From Duganella sacchari (lineage in GTDB: Bacteria; Pseudomonadota; Gammaproteobacteria; Burkholderiales; Burkholderiaceae_D): a DNA stretch of 64,000 nt. The translations under genes were made by a program, and so were the position numbers. This document shows, in pieces, positions 29,442 to 38,722 of this stretch; positions within the stretch are counted from its first letter, which is position 1, and every line of letters begins with the position of its first letter. The stretch is taken from the NCBI RefSeq assembly GCF_900143065.1, contig NZ_FRCX01000002.1:372001-436000 (forward strand), read 5' to 3'. Below the pieces are notes generated by a model that ran no database searches, was not told where the DNA came from, and worked only from the letters and a program-made list of their open reading frames with translations.

Positions 29442-30404
29442 CTAGCGGACGGCGGCCATGCGCAACAAGCGCTCGCCTATCGTGCGTAGCGCCGTGCGCA
29501 ATGCGGGCGGCTCCAGCACCTCCACCTCAAACGGAGCCGCCGCCAGCTGGCGCGCGAACCACTCCAGCTCATCGGACTGGTTATGCAGCAGCACGCCATG
29601 TTCGCATTGCTCAAACAGGCCGATGGTATCGATGAAGGCGCGTCGCGCCTGGTCCAGCGTGGTCTTCAGCAGTACCCTGGCAGCGAACTTGCGCGGCACC
29701 GTCGCGACCGCGACCCGCAGATGCTCGAGCGCGTCGAAACCAGGCGGCCGCTGTGCCAGTCCGCGCGTGGCTCGGACCGCCGTCACGCGGTCCAGCCGGA
29801 ACGTCCGCATGTCTTGCCGCAAATAGCAGTACCCCACCGCATACCAATAGCCGCCGTAGTAAGCCAGGCCATAGGTATCAAAATCACGTTCGCTGTCCAC
29901 GCCGGCGGCGCGGTAATGCAGGCGCACGCGCCGTCCTTCCTTGGCAGCCAGCGACAGCGCGCCCAGCGCGGCGTTATCCGGCGGCGGTGCACTGCGGGAC
30001 AACCCGCTGCGCAAGTCCAGCCGCACCGTGTCATGCATCGCGCTCACGCGGTTGCGCAAACCATCCGGCATGATGCGCTCCAGCTTGGCCTGGGCGCTGG
30101 CCACCGCTGGCGCGGCTTCCGCCAACCCCAGCCCCCGCGCCGCCAGCAAGCCCAGCGACAAAGCTTGCGCTTCATCGTCGGTGAACATCATGGGCGGCAG
30201 TTTAAAACCGGGCATCAGCGCATAGCCGCCATGCCGGCCACGCTCAGCCATGATCGGAATGCCGAGCTGCTCCAGCATTGCGATGTAGCGCCGCAGCGTG
30301 CGGCCATCGACCGCCAGCCGGCCGGCCATGTCGGCGCCGCTCAGGCGGCCATGGGTTTGCAGCAGTTCCAGCACTGCCAGTACGCGTGTGGTTGGATGGT
30401 ACAT
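29442..30404 (-). CDS. HTH-WYL transcriptional regulator (YafY type)
   Basis: 320 residues. The N-terminal HTH_11 domain (RVLAVLELLQTHGRLSGADM, GRTLRRYIAMLEQLGIP) precedes a WYL domain (RVRLHYRAAGVDSERDFDTY with YWYAVGYCYLRQDMRTFRLD) and a C-terminal WCX region. WYL domains bind nucleic acids or small ligands. It is divergent from the LysE-family exporter at 30491, separated by 86 bases, and probably controls it. Confidence 0.92.
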   Translation of the reverse strand: MYHPTTRVLAVLELLQTHGRLSGADMAGRLAVDGRTLRRYIAMLEQLGIPIMAERGRHGGYALMPGFKLPPMMFTDDEAQALSLGLLAARGLGLAEAAPAVASAQAKLERIMPDGLRNRVSAMHDTVRLDLRSGLSRSAPPPDNAALGALSLAAKEGRRVRLHYRAAGVDSERDFDTYGLAYYGGYWYAVGYCYLRQDMRTFRLDRVTAVRATRGLAQRPPGFDALEHLRVAVATVPRKFAARVLLKTTLDQARRAFIDTIGLFEQCEHGVLLHNQSDELEWFARQLAAAPFEVEVLEPPALRTALRTIGERLLRMAAVR

Positions 30405-30490
30405 GCCGTAAAGATAGCAGGTTTATAGGGCCAAATTCGCCCTGATTCCCACTTAAGCTGTTCCAAACAACAACTTTACGGAGTCTAACC

Positions 30491-31111
30491 ATGTCACAAG
30501 CCGCCAATCTCTGGCTGTATTTCATCGTGGTTCTGGGCGTGATCGCGCTGCCGGGGCTGGATATGGCGTTTGTCATGGGCAGCGCCATGCTGGGGGGACG
30601 GCGCTCCGGCATGGCGGCCGTGGCCGGGATCATCGCCGGCGGTTTCTGTCATTTATGCCTGGGTGCGCTGGGCGTGGCCGTGGTGCTGCAATGCTGGCCA
30701 CCGCTGTACAAGATCATGCTGCTGGCGGGCGCCGCGTACATCGCATGGATGGGCTATCAGCTGCTGCGCAGCGACAGCATCTTTCATCCGACGGCCGGAG
30801 CGGAAGCCATGGCTGACGCCGTCATCTTCCGGCGCGCGCTAACCACCAACCTGCTGAATCCCAAGGCCTACATCTTCATGCTGGCCATCTTCCCGCAATT
30901 CCTGCGCCCGGGCGCCGGGCCGCTGTGGGTGCAATCAGGCGTACTGGGTGGTATCACCGCGCTCACGCAACTGGGTGTCTATGGTGCGCTGGCCTACGCC
31001 GCCAGCGGCTGGTTTGCGCGCCATCCGCAAAGCTCCACCATCGCCGCGCGCGTCATGGGGCTACTGCTGATCGCCACTGCGGTGCTCAGCGCAACGCAGG
31101 CCGGAAAATAA
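30491..31111 (+). CDS. LysE/RhtB-family amino-acid exporter
   Basis: 206 residues with about six membrane helices. The family signature GVIALPGLDMAFVMGSAMLGG and the following small-residue helix correspond to the LysE conserved region (usually G-x-x-x-x-P-G-P); TTNLLNPKAYIFMLAIFPQF is the second family block. Here the first motif has PGLD in place of PGPN/D. It is a cytoplasmic membrane exporter of amino acids or related compounds, divergent from a WYL regulator and followed by a terminator. Confidence 0.92.
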   Translation: MSQAANLWLYFIVVLGVIALPGLDMAFVMGSAMLGGRRSGMAAVAGIIAGGFCHLCLGALGVAVVLQCWPPLYKIMLLAGAAYIAWMGYQLLRSDSIFHPTAGAEAMADAVIFRRALTTNLLNPKAYIFMLAIFPQFLRPGAGPLWVQSGVLGGITALTQLGVYGALAYAASGWFARHPQSSTIAARVMGLLLIATAVLSATQAGK

Positions 31112-31146
31112 AAAAGGCTGGCGTTCACAGAACGCCAGCCTTTTCA
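31110..31146 (+). terminator. Rho-independent terminator after the LysE gene
   Basis: AAAAAAGGCTGGCGTT, loop CACAG, AACGCCAGCCTTTT: a perfect stem of about 14 pairs with A- and T-tracts on either side. It directly follows the LysE stop and could work in both directions, though the nearest minus-strand gene ends at 31258. Confidence 0.95.
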
Positions 31147-31257
31147 AAACATCCAGCCCTACCAGAGGCAATGTTTTTATTTCATTTGGTGCAACACTGA
31201 TTGCAATTATACACGGGTTTAGCACTGCTGTCTAAGCCCTCATGACGCATATCAGAA

Positions 31258-31422
31258 TCATTTGCTGTGGCCGGACTTGGTTTCTCCCGCCTTGGCGCGC
31301 TGTTTATTCACGATGCGCGCAGCTACTTCCTCCTCGCGTCCCTTGTAGCGCCCTTCCTTCTCGAATTTGTGTTCAAGCTCCTGGTACTCGCGTTCGCGCT
31401 TGGGGCTGACTCCTTTCGGCAT
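31258..31422 (-). CDS. Small basic protein, 'plasmid stabilization'-type annotation
   Basis: 54 residues from ATG 31422 (TAGGAGATC upstream). Very charged: MPKGVSPKREREYQELEHKF, then KYKGREEE-like RYKGREEEVAARIVNKQRAK. Proteins with this sequence pattern are common in proteobacteria and are often called plasmid stabilization proteins, without good evidence. It may be a small nucleic-acid-binding or stress protein. Monocistronic; the following 199 bases up to 31621 hold the chemoreceptor promoter. Confidence 0.75.
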   Translation of the reverse strand: MPKGVSPKREREYQELEHKFEKEGRYKGREEEVAARIVNKQRAKAGETKSGHSK

Positions 31423-31621
31423 GATGGATCTCCTACGCAGTTGGGGTTGTCCCATGCTACGGAAATGACCGCACCCACGGCGCACGCCTGCCCTTGTTGC
31501 TTTATTCACGAAAGTGTCTATGCAAATAAGAAATATTTCTAGCTAGCTATTTATTTCCCCGATAAACTTTCCGTTCCTACAGGTAACTACCATCTCTTAA
31601 AAACATAACTAAAGACAAGTC

Positions 31622-33271
31622 ATGAATATTGCCAACCTGAAGATCGGCCACCGCCTCACCATCGCTTTCTCGCTGACGACGCTATTGATGGCCATTGTGG
31701 TCATTGTCGGTGCCCTGGGCTTGCGCGCGACCAGCAATGAAATCAACCTGACCAACCATGACCGCTACCTGAAAATCAGCCTGCTTAACCAGGTGAAGGA
31801 CCAGGTGGCGCAGCAGTCGCGCGGTTTGCGCGACCTGCTGCTGATCGACGCGGCGGAAGCCAATGCGGAATACGCCGCGGTTGAACAGCGCAGCAAGACC
31901 ATCCGTGGTCTGCTGGAGCAGCTGGGCGGCGTTCTCCATCAGCCGCAGGCGCTGGTGTTGTTCAAGGAGCTCCAGGATGCGCGTGGCGTGTATTCGCCGC
32001 TGCGCGACCAGCTGATTGCCGCCGTCAAGGCCGGCGACAAGGACCGTGCGACCGCCCTGTTGCTGCAAAAAGTCCGCCCGGCGCAAGCGGCGTACGTGGC
32101 GGCGCTGGACAAGCTGATTGATTTCCAGGTGCAGCTCATGCAGCACTCGGGCGACAGCGCTGAACAAACCGCCAGCACCGCGAGTGCGCTGATGATTGCG
32201 CTTGGCGTTGCCGGCGCCGCACTGGGACTGTTCGCCGGCTGGTATGTCACCGGCACCATCGTGCGTCCGATCCGTTATGCGGTGCGCGTGGCGCGCACGG
32301 TGGCCGATGGCGACCTGAGTTCCGAGATCCAGATCCGCACCCGCGACGAAATCGGTCAATTGTCGGCCGCGCTGAAGGACATGAACACCAGCCTCATTTC
32401 CATCGTGTCCGAAGTACGCAAAGGCACGGATTCGATCGGCACCGCCTCGGCCGAAATCGCCGCCGGCAATCTGGATCTGTCCGAACGCACCGAGCGCCAG
32501 GCTGGATCGCTGGAAGAAACCGCATCCTCGATGGAGGAGTTGACCTCCACCGTCAAACAGAACGCTGCCAATGCCAATCAGGCCAACCAGCTAGCGATGT
32601 CGGCGTCCAGCGTGGCCGGCAAAGGTGGACAAGTGGTTGCGCAGGTGGTGGACACCATGGCGTCGATCAACGCTTCTGCGCGCAAGATTGTCGATATCAT
32701 CGCGGTCATCGACGGTATCGCTTTCCAGACCAATATCCTGGCGCTGAATGCGGCAGTGGAAGCAGCACGCGCCGGCGAACAAGGGCGCGGCTTCGCGGTC
32801 GTGGCCAGCGAAGTGCGCAGCCTCGCCCAGCGCTCGGCCGCTGCCGCCAAGGAGATCAAGCAACTGATCGGCGATTCAGTGGACCAGGTCGATGCTGGTG
32901 CGCGCCTGGTCGACCAGGCTGGCGCCACGATGGAGGAAATCGTCACCAGCGTACGCCGCGTCACCGACATCATGAGCGAAATCGCTTTCGCCAGCCAGGA
33001 GCAGCTGTCGGGTATTGAGCACATCAACGGCGCCATCACCGAGATGGACCAGACCACGCAGCAGAATGCGGCACTGGTGGAACAGGCATCCGCCGCTGCC
33101 GTCACCATGCAGGAGCAGGCCTCGCACCTGGTCGATGCGGTCAGCGTGTTCAAGCTGGATGGCGAAGGCCGTAGCGCCCGGATCTCGTCGATCAGCGCCG
33201 GGCGTCGTGGCGCCCGTCGAGTAGAAGCGTTATCCGCTCCACCAGCAGCGCGTTCAACTGCTGCGGGCTGA
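31622..33271 (+). CDS. Methyl-accepting chemotaxis protein
   Basis: 549 residues. An N-terminal membrane helix ([20 protein letters not shown]), a four-helix periplasmic sensor region (about 40-190, 4HB type: [20 protein letters not shown]), a second membrane helix ([19 protein letters not shown]), a HAMP domain, and a signalling domain with the hairpin tip [37 protein letters not shown]. It senses a small ligand and controls CheA. The final 27 codons overlap the C-terminus of the convergent glycosyltransferase gene, an unusually long overlap. There is no clear CheR-binding pentapeptide at the end. Confidence 0.92.
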   Translation: MNIANLKIGHRLTIAFSLTTLLMAIVVIVGALGLRATSNEINLTNHDRYLKISLLNQVKDQVAQQSRGLRDLLLIDAAEANAEYAAVEQRSKTIRGLLEQLGGVLHQPQALVLFKELQDARGVYSPLRDQLIAAVKAGDKDRATALLLQKVRPAQAAYVAALDKLIDFQVQLMQHSGDSAEQTASTASALMIALGVAGAALGLFAGWYVTGTIVRPIRYAVRVARTVADGDLSSEIQIRTRDEIGQLSAALKDMNTSLISIVSEVRKGTDSIGTASAEIAAGNLDLSERTERQAGSLEETASSMEELTSTVKQNAANANQANQLAMSASSVAGKGGQVVAQVVDTMASINASARKIVDIIAVIDGIAFQTNILALNAAVEAARAGEQGRGFAVVASEVRSLAQRSAAAAKEIKQLIGDSVDQVDAGARLVDQAGATMEEIVTSVRRVTDIMSEIAFASQEQLSGIEHINGAITEMDQTTQQNAALVEQASAAAVTMQEQASHLVDAVSVFKLDGEGRSARISSISAGRRGARRVEALSAPPAARSTAAG

Positions 33272-34391
33272 ATCCCGCGTGACGCGCCGCGAAACCACGC
33301 GCGGCGTCACGATACCCTGCCTCATTCAGCAAGGGCCGCAGGACCGCGCGCCAATCCCCATCCGGGGCAAGCAATGCGGCGTTGTAACCGGCGCCAGACA
33401 TGGCAACCCGCCGCGCACCGAGGAATTGTTCGGTATGCGACGGCAGCATCAGCAGCGGCACGCCGGCCAGTAGCGACTGTGCCAGCGTGCCCTCGCCCGC
33501 ATGGCACGCGCACAGATCCGCTTGCGCCAAAGCCTGCGGCAGCGACACCGGCGCCTCTGCATACAGCACGCGTTCACTGATGACGGGCGGTACGCCGCCA
33601 GCTGCCACTTCCGGCACATACGCCAGCACGCGGCAGCCTTCGTCCACCAGCGCCCGTAGCACCGCAGCGTGCGCCGCATGCGATGCCTTCAGATACGCGA
33701 ACACCTTGCGTCCTTCGCCATCCGGCCAATATGGCGCCAGGCCACCTTCGGCCACGCAGCTCGGCCCCAGCCAGTCCGCGCCATCACGCTGGTAATGATC
33801 CAGCTCCGGCCAGGTACACAGCAAATTTGCATCGCCAAGGAAGACGTCTGCCGCGTGGGCATAGGGTTGAGCCCCCAGTTCCGCCAGCACCGCGTTCGCC
33901 GTGGCCAGCATGCGCGCCTCAGACGATGCCAGACGTTCTGCCGGCGCCTCGCGTAAAGCGGGCAGCGGCCGTCCCACAGGCGGCATGCTGAAACCGGTGC
34001 CGATGGCGGCAGTGCGCAAGCCCATGCTGCGCGCAGCCAGCAACGCAGTTGGCGCATAGTCAGCAACCACGAGGTCGGGCTCCAGCAGTGCCAGCATGGC
34101 GCGCCAGCCGTCCACCATGCCACGCAAGGCCGGCGCTTCCAGATAACCACAGCGGAACAGGATCTCCGCCAGGCTGGCCGGCGGCGGCAGACCTACCGTG
34201 TCATGCAGCCACACGGGCGCCTGCAGTATCGGGACCTCGAGTTCTGCCAGCAAGGCATGCGTGTGCCTCAGGTCACGCACACTGAGGCTGACGCGATGGC
34301 CATGTTCGAGCAAGGCCTGCGCCAGCATCTTCAGCCGGCCGGCATGCCCCAGTCCGGCGCCCAGTTCCCAGCACAGGTGAAGATGCGCCAA
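33192..34391 (-). CDS. GT1-family glycosyltransferase (UGT/MGT-like)
   Basis: 399 residues. The start is TTG at 34391, directly after the stop of the preceding remnant gene, with GGCGGAGG at good distance and no other start nearby. The N-terminal Rossmann fold ([20 protein letters not shown]) and the C-terminal nucleotide-binding region ([40 protein letters not shown] with a following [14 protein letters not shown]) match macrolide/UDP-glucuronosyl-type transferases. It transfers a sugar from a nucleotide-sugar to a small acceptor or lipid; the acceptor is unknown. The 3' end overlaps the chemoreceptor gene by 80 bases on the other strand. Confidence 0.88.
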   Translation of the reverse strand: MAHLHLCWELGAGLGHAGRLKMLAQALLEHGHRVSLSVRDLRHTHALLAELEVPILQAPVWLHDTVGLPPPASLAEILFRCGYLEAPALRGMVDGWRAMLALLEPDLVVADYAPTALLAARSMGLRTAAIGTGFSMPPVGRPLPALREAPAERLASSEARMLATANAVLAELGAQPYAHAADVFLGDANLLCTWPELDHYQRDGADWLGPSCVAEGGLAPYWPDGEGRKVFAYLKASHAAHAAVLRALVDEGCRVLAYVPEVAAGGVPPVISERVLYAEAPVSLPQALAQADLCACHAGEGTLAQSLLAGVPLLMLPSHTEQFLGARRVAMSGAGYNAALLAPDGDWRAVLRPLLNEAGYRDAARGFAARHAGFSPQQLNALLVERITLLLDGRHDARR

Positions 34392-34631
34392 TCAGCCTCC
34401 GCCCGCCAGCACACCCTGGCGCCGATGCGGCAACGCCAGCTGCGTTGAGACCGGCCGGTGCGCCTGATTCAGCCGCTCCACCAGTGCCGCATTCTGCTGG
34501 ACCACCGTGTCCATCTGTGCCACGGTCTGGTCGATCTGCTCTGTGTCCATTTCCTGTTCGCGGCTGGCCGGCAGCACAATGCTAAAGTCGGCACTGCGAC
34601 GGGTGCCAATCTTCCAGTTCGATACATTCAC
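34392..34631 (-). pseudogene. Chemoreceptor gene with internal deletion (79-residue remnant)
   Basis: The frame begins with GTG 34631 after AAGGAGAG. Its first residues, VNVSNWKIGTRRSADFSIVL, match the beginning of Burkholderiales methyl-accepting chemotaxis proteins (MNVSNWKIGTRL-x-x-F-x-x-VL). After about 35 residues it passes directly to [22 protein letters not shown], a sequence normally found near the C-terminus of such receptors. The sensor, both membrane helices, HAMP and nearly all of the signalling domain are missing. The reading frame and ribosome site have survived and the stop abuts the TTG start of the glycosyltransferase, so the remnant may act as a leader that couples translation. 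Confidence 0.7.
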
Positions 34632-34819
34632 GCGACTCTCCTTGTCGAAGATGTAGATCATATCCGAAGCGACAAAGGGCAGGGATTGACCCGGCAAAGA
34701 GACGCTTGTGAGCGTAGCTACTTTGGTCCCGGCGCACCTTGCTTGTCAATGTCGATGTTGTTGTAAATGGGACTCAGACGATGCTGTAGCACATACCCTC
34801 TGGCCTTGCCCATCAGGGT

Positions 34820-37594
34820 ATGACATACTCAAATTCACCGAAGACCATCCATCGCAACATGGCCGTTTTTGCAACGCTACCGCGTAGCCTGAAATTCCGC
34901 ATGACCGGAGTGGTGGTGATGCTTGTGCTGACGGCCACCGCCACCGTCACGCTAATGGCGCTACTGCTGGCGGAACAGGACATGAAAAGCGTCATCGGCG
35001 ACCAGCAGTACGCCGTCCTCGCCTCCACCGCTTCGCAAGTCGATGCGCAACTCACCGCACGCAAGGTACTGCTGGCCAGCCTGGCCGACACCATGCCGCT
35101 GTCGGCGGGTGACAGTCCCGCCGCGATGCAGGACTTTGTGGCGCACCACCCGGTCGCGCGCAAGGAGTTCGTCAATCTCCACATCTTCAACCAGCATGGT
35201 GATCTGCTGCACACCGAAGGCGACAACGCCACGGCGCTGATGCCGCTGCCGCCACGCGCCCGCGACTTCCTGGAAAAGGTGTTCGCGCAGGGAGAAGCGG
35301 TCATCACGCCGCCCTACAAAAGTGAGATCACCGGCCAGCCGTCGGTGATGATACTGCAGCCGGTGCGCGACGGCCATGGCAAGGTCGTCATGCTCCTGGG
35401 CGGCAGCATCGACCTCGCCAACTCGGACTTCATCCGGCAGATCGCCGCGCAAAAGCCTGGCAAGACAGGCTTTGTCTTCATCATGACGCAGGACGGCACG
35501 CTGCTGCTGCACCCCGACCACCGGCGGCTGCTGGAAAACATCAACGCCCGTCCGGGCTATAACCGCGCCACGGAAATGGCGCTGGACGGTTTCCAGGGCT
35601 GGACCGAAGCGACCAACAAAGCCGGCAGCGAAGGCATCTACTCGTACAAGCGCCTGCACTCCACCGACTGGATACTCGGCTCGCGCTTCCCGGTCGATGA
35701 AGCCTTTGCGCCAATGATCGAGATGCGGCGCCACGCAGTCCTGGCCGCGGCCCTGTTTGCCGGCATCGCGGGCCTGATGGCCTGGCTGGCGATACAGATG
35801 CTGCTGCGTCCACTCGGCCGGCTGCACCGTAACATCGCCGACATCCGCACCGGCAGCGCCGGCATCGATGTGCTGCCGCGCGGCCGCCGTGACGAAATCG
35901 GCGAATTGGGCGCGGCCTTCTATGAGCTGATGGCCGAACGCGAGGAGGCCCAAAAAGTCATCCGCGACAGCGAGACCTTCATCAGCAATGTGCTGGAGCG
36001 CGCGCCCGATGCCTTTGTCAGCTGCGAAAACACCGGCATCGTCACCAAGTGGAATGCCGCCGCCGAACGTACCTTCGGCTGGACCGCCAAGGAAGCCATC
36101 GGCCGCGACATCGCCGACCTGATTATTCCCGAAGACCGCCGCTACGCGCACCGCGCCGGTATGCTCAACTTCTCGCGCGGCGTGCCCGGCCCCATGATCG
36201 ACGCCCGCATCCGTGTGATGGCGGTGCACAAGGATGGACACGGCATCCCCATCGAGCTGTCGGTCGGCGCGCTGCGCCATGACGGCAACTACTACGCCAC
36301 CGCTTTCCTGCACGACGTCACCGATCGCGTGCTCTACGAGCAGCAGATCGCCGCCAGCGAAAAGCGCCTGCGCACGATTGCGGACAGCGTGCCCGCCCTT
36401 ATCGCCTACATCGACCGCGAGCGCCGCTACCGCTTCTCCAATGAACACTTCCGGCATCTGATGGGCATTGATCCGCAGTCCATGCTGGGCAGGACGGTGG
36501 CGGAGGTCTCCGGCCAGGCCTTTGCCGACAGCGTCGCCCACTTGAGCGAAGCCGCCCTGCGCGGCCAGCGCGTGCACTACGAACGCGAGGGACTACGCAA
36601 CGGCAAGCCGTGCCAGATGATGGGCGATCTGGTGCCGGACATCGCCGCCGATGGCAGTGTCACGGGCTTCTACCTGATGGCGCTGGACATCACGGAACGC
36701 AAGAACGCGGAGCTGCTGCAGGCCGCCAGCGAAAAACGGCTCAAGCTACTGACTGACAATCTGCCGGTACTGATTGCCTACCTGGACCACAAACGCCAGT
36801 TCCTGTTCCTGAACGCGACCTTCCAGCAGTGGTTCGGCATTGACCCACAAACCCTGATCGGCCGCCACCTCGTGGAAGGGATAGGCGAAGACCATTACGC
36901 CACCGCCGAACCGCACCTGGACCTCGCCTACCATGGCCACAACGCCACCTACGAGCTGAAGGCAAACATCGGCGACTGCCTGCACACGCTGGAAACCACC
37001 TTTGTTCCAGAGATCGCGGCGGACGGCCAGGTAGTCGGCATCTATTCGCTGACGCACGACACCACGCGCATGAAGGAAATCGAGGAGCGCCTGAAACAGC
37101 TGGCGCGCATCGACACGCTGACCGGCATCGCCAACCGCCTGATGTTTGAAGAGATACTGCAACTGGCGATACTGCGCGCGCGGCGCAACCGCAAGCCGCT
37201 GGCGCTGGCCTATCTGGACATCGATCATTTCAAGGAGATCAACGACACACGCGGCCATGGTGCAGGCGATATCGTCCTGAAGGAATTCGCCTCGCGGCTG
37301 CTGGCCTGCGTGCGCGCGTCGGACACGGTTGCGCGCCTGGCCGGGGATGAATTTGTCATCGTCTTTGAACAGGTAGCCAGCGTGGAGGAAGCCGCGCGGC
37401 TGGCGGCCAAGATCGTGGAATCCATGCGCGTGCCATTTTCGCTGGCCGGCCTGCCGCGCCACGTCACTACCAGCATCGGCATCGCCCTGCATGAGGGTGA
37501 CGAAGAGGCGGCGGAACAACTGGTGGAGCGCGCCGACAGCGCGCTGTACACAGCCAAACGCAATGGCCGCGATGGATACGCTATCGCCGATTAG
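34820..37594 (+). CDS. dCache-HAMP-PAS x3 diguanylate cyclase
   Basis: 924 residues (ATG 34820; ATG 34859 is possible). Order: TM1 (28-51), a periplasmic dCache sensor (about 55-300), TM2 (306-329), HAMP (330-380), PAS (385-503), PAS (515-628), PAS (640-748), GGDEF (760-920). The active site is ARLAGDEF (841-846 for AGDEF and context), where Ala replaces the first Gly as in many active cyclases, and an RxxD inhibition site (RASD, 832-835) precedes it. It makes c-di-GMP in response to a periplasmic ligand. No EAL domain follows. It converges with the haem-barrel gene, overlapping by 4 bases. Confidence 0.93.
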   Translation: MTYSNSPKTIHRNMAVFATLPRSLKFRMTGVVVMLVLTATATVTLMALLLAEQDMKSVIGDQQYAVLASTASQVDAQLTARKVLLASLADTMPLSAGDSPAAMQDFVAHHPVARKEFVNLHIFNQHGDLLHTEGDNATALMPLPPRARDFLEKVFAQGEAVITPPYKSEITGQPSVMILQPVRDGHGKVVMLLGGSIDLANSDFIRQIAAQKPGKTGFVFIMTQDGTLLLHPDHRRLLENINARPGYNRATEMALDGFQGWTEATNKAGSEGIYSYKRLHSTDWILGSRFPVDEAFAPMIEMRRHAVLAAALFAGIAGLMAWLAIQMLLRPLGRLHRNIADIRTGSAGIDVLPRGRRDEIGELGAAFYELMAEREEAQKVIRDSETFISNVLERAPDAFVSCENTGIVTKWNAAAERTFGWTAKEAIGRDIADLIIPEDRRYAHRAGMLNFSRGVPGPMIDARIRVMAVHKDGHGIPIELSVGALRHDGNYYATAFLHDVTDRVLYEQQIAASEKRLRTIADSVPALIAYIDRERRYRFSNEHFRHLMGIDPQSMLGRTVAEVSGQAFADSVAHLSEAALRGQRVHYEREGLRNGKPCQMMGDLVPDIAADGSVTGFYLMALDITERKNAELLQAASEKRLKLLTDNLPVLIAYLDHKRQFLFLNATFQQWFGIDPQTLIGRHLVEGIGEDHYATAEPHLDLAYHGHNATYELKANIGDCLHTLETTFVPEIAADGQVVGIYSLTHDTTRMKEIEERLKQLARIDTLTGIANRLMFEEILQLAILRARRNRKPLALAYLDIDHFKEINDTRGHGAGDIVLKEFASRLLACVRASDTVARLAGDEFVIVFEQVASVEEAARLAAKIVESMRVPFSLAGLPRHVTTSIGIALHEGDEEAAEQLVERADSALYTAKRNGRDGYAIAD

Positions 37595-38229
37595 GCAGGC
37601 ACGCCGCTGGCCAGCGGGTTCGGCACAGGATCGGCCACGCGATGCAGGATGTTACGGTCGCGGTGATGGAATTCCTCTTCGCCACGCAGCAGCATGACGG
37701 TGTCTTCCTCGTAGCCCCAGGTACCGTCGTCGTTGATGGTGACCTTGATGCGGTACTCGGTGGTTTTAAAGCCGTACTCCAGGAAGGGATTGGAACGGAT
37801 GCCGTAGGTATCGGATTCCAGCCGGGCCACCAGTTCAAACTCCTTCGCATCCGGCTCCACCACGGCGGAAGCCATGGCGATCTGGCCGCGCGGGATGCCG
37901 AGCGTCTGGATCACGGTCCTGGTCTTCGGCTCCCACAGCCAGTAGCCTACCTGCTCGTGGTAAGTCTTGACGTTATCCGGCTTGTTGACGATGATGAGAT
38001 AGCGCAGGCCATAGAACAGCTGCGGCCCATTGGTCACCGGATCAATGGGATACAGCTCGATGCGCTCAACGTAAGCCTGCTTGCGTGCGCCGTCGGCCTT
38101 GGGTTTGATATCCAGACCGCGTTCGCCTTTCCAGATGCCTGCCATGGGCGCCAGCGGCCCAAGGTTGTTCAGGGTATTGACGTCGATCGGATGGGGTTCG
38201 GTATAGATATCGGTGGAAAACTCGGTCAT
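37591..38229 (-). CDS. Haem-binding beta-barrel (nitrobindin/FABP-like) protein
   Basis: 212 residues, cytoplasmic. Contains PLAPMAGIWKGERGLDI and GLRYLIIVNKPDNVKTYHEQ, then VGYWLWEPKTRTVIQTLGIP: the pattern of the FABP-like/nitrobindin barrel, in which a conserved G-x-W starts the first strand. Nitrobindins bind ferric haem and react with NO or peroxynitrite; whether this one keeps the distal histidine cannot be judged by eye. It is downstream of an RsbW-like gene on the same strand (33-base gap), so possibly in that module. Confidence 0.75.
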   Translation of the reverse strand: MTEFSTDIYTEPHPIDVNTLNNLGPLAPMAGIWKGERGLDIKPKADGARKQAYVERIELYPIDPVTNGPQLFYGLRYLIIVNKPDNVKTYHEQVGYWLWEPKTRTVIQTLGIPRGQIAMASAVVEPDAKEFELVARLESDTYGIRSNPFLEYGFKTTEYRIKVTINDDGTWGYEEDTVMLLRGEEEFHHRDRNILHRVADPVPNPLASGVPA

Positions 38230-38262
38230 GCGTGGTCCTGGTAGTTGATGATGTTACGGACG

Positions 38263-38682
38263 CTATTGTAAGGTGATCTCGATGCGGTTGCGTCCTTCGT
38301 CATGGCGGTAGCTGACGGCGCTGCCCAGCTGGCGTATCAGAAGCAGGCCGACGCCGCCCGCGATGAGTTCTTCCGGCGGCAGCGACAGGTCGGGAGGCGG
38401 CGGGCCTTCGGTCAGGGGATTGAACGGCGCCGCCGCGTCTTCATAACACAACACCTGGCCACGCACGCCGACCCACACCGCGTGCGGACTGTCGCCGCCA
38501 TAGCCGTGCAGGATGCTGTTGCGCAGCAGCTCCTCCAGGATCAATTCGGCGCGCGCCACCAGGCCAGGCGCCAGGCCAGCCTGCGTCAGCGCCATGGCAG
38601 CAAATGCCATCGCGCCGGGGATCGCATCCAGCCGTGCCGGAAACTGCAGCAGATGCGCAATACCGGTTTCTTTTTCGTCCAT
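38263..38682 (-). CDS. RsbW-like ATP-binding serine kinase / anti-sigma regulatory protein
   Basis: 139 residues forming a HATPase_c_2 (GHKL) domain. N-box: LILEELLRNSILHGYGGD; G1: YEDAAAPFNP; G2: LIAGGVGLLLIRQL. This is the RsbW/SpoIIAB-like family that phosphorylates a STAS antagonist and binds a partner, often a sigma factor. Divergent from the FecR-domain gene by 40 bases and close to genes for the matching phosphatase (39757-41895) and STAS protein (42864-43217), so a partner-switching circuit is likely. No sigma factor is encoded in the module. Confidence 0.85.
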   Translation of the reverse strand: MDEKETGIAHLLQFPARLDAIPGAMAFAAMALTQAGLAPGLVARAELILEELLRNSILHGYGGDSPHAVWVGVRGQVLCYEDAAAPFNPLTEGPPPPDLSLPPEELIAGGVGLLLIRQLGSAVSYRHDEGRNRIEITLQ

Positions 38683-38684
38683 TC

Positions 38685-38705
38685 GAGCATATTATCGGAA
38701 TGCTC
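38685..38705. promoter_or_regulatory. Palindrome between the RsbW-like and FecR genes
   Basis: GAGCAT (38685-38690), nine bases, ATGCTC (38700-38705): a perfect inverted repeat inside the 40-base divergent gap, between the two start codons. It overlaps a TATTAT-like element. It is well placed to be an operator controlling both directions. Confidence 0.4.
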
Positions 38706-38722
38706 ATGTGAGGAGAAGAACC

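Noticed and set aside
31535-31565. Flagellar (sigma-28) promoter before the chemoreceptor
   Set aside because: CCCGATAA at 31558-31565 is close to GCCGATAA, but no TAAAGTTT-like minus 35 occurs at the needed spacing.
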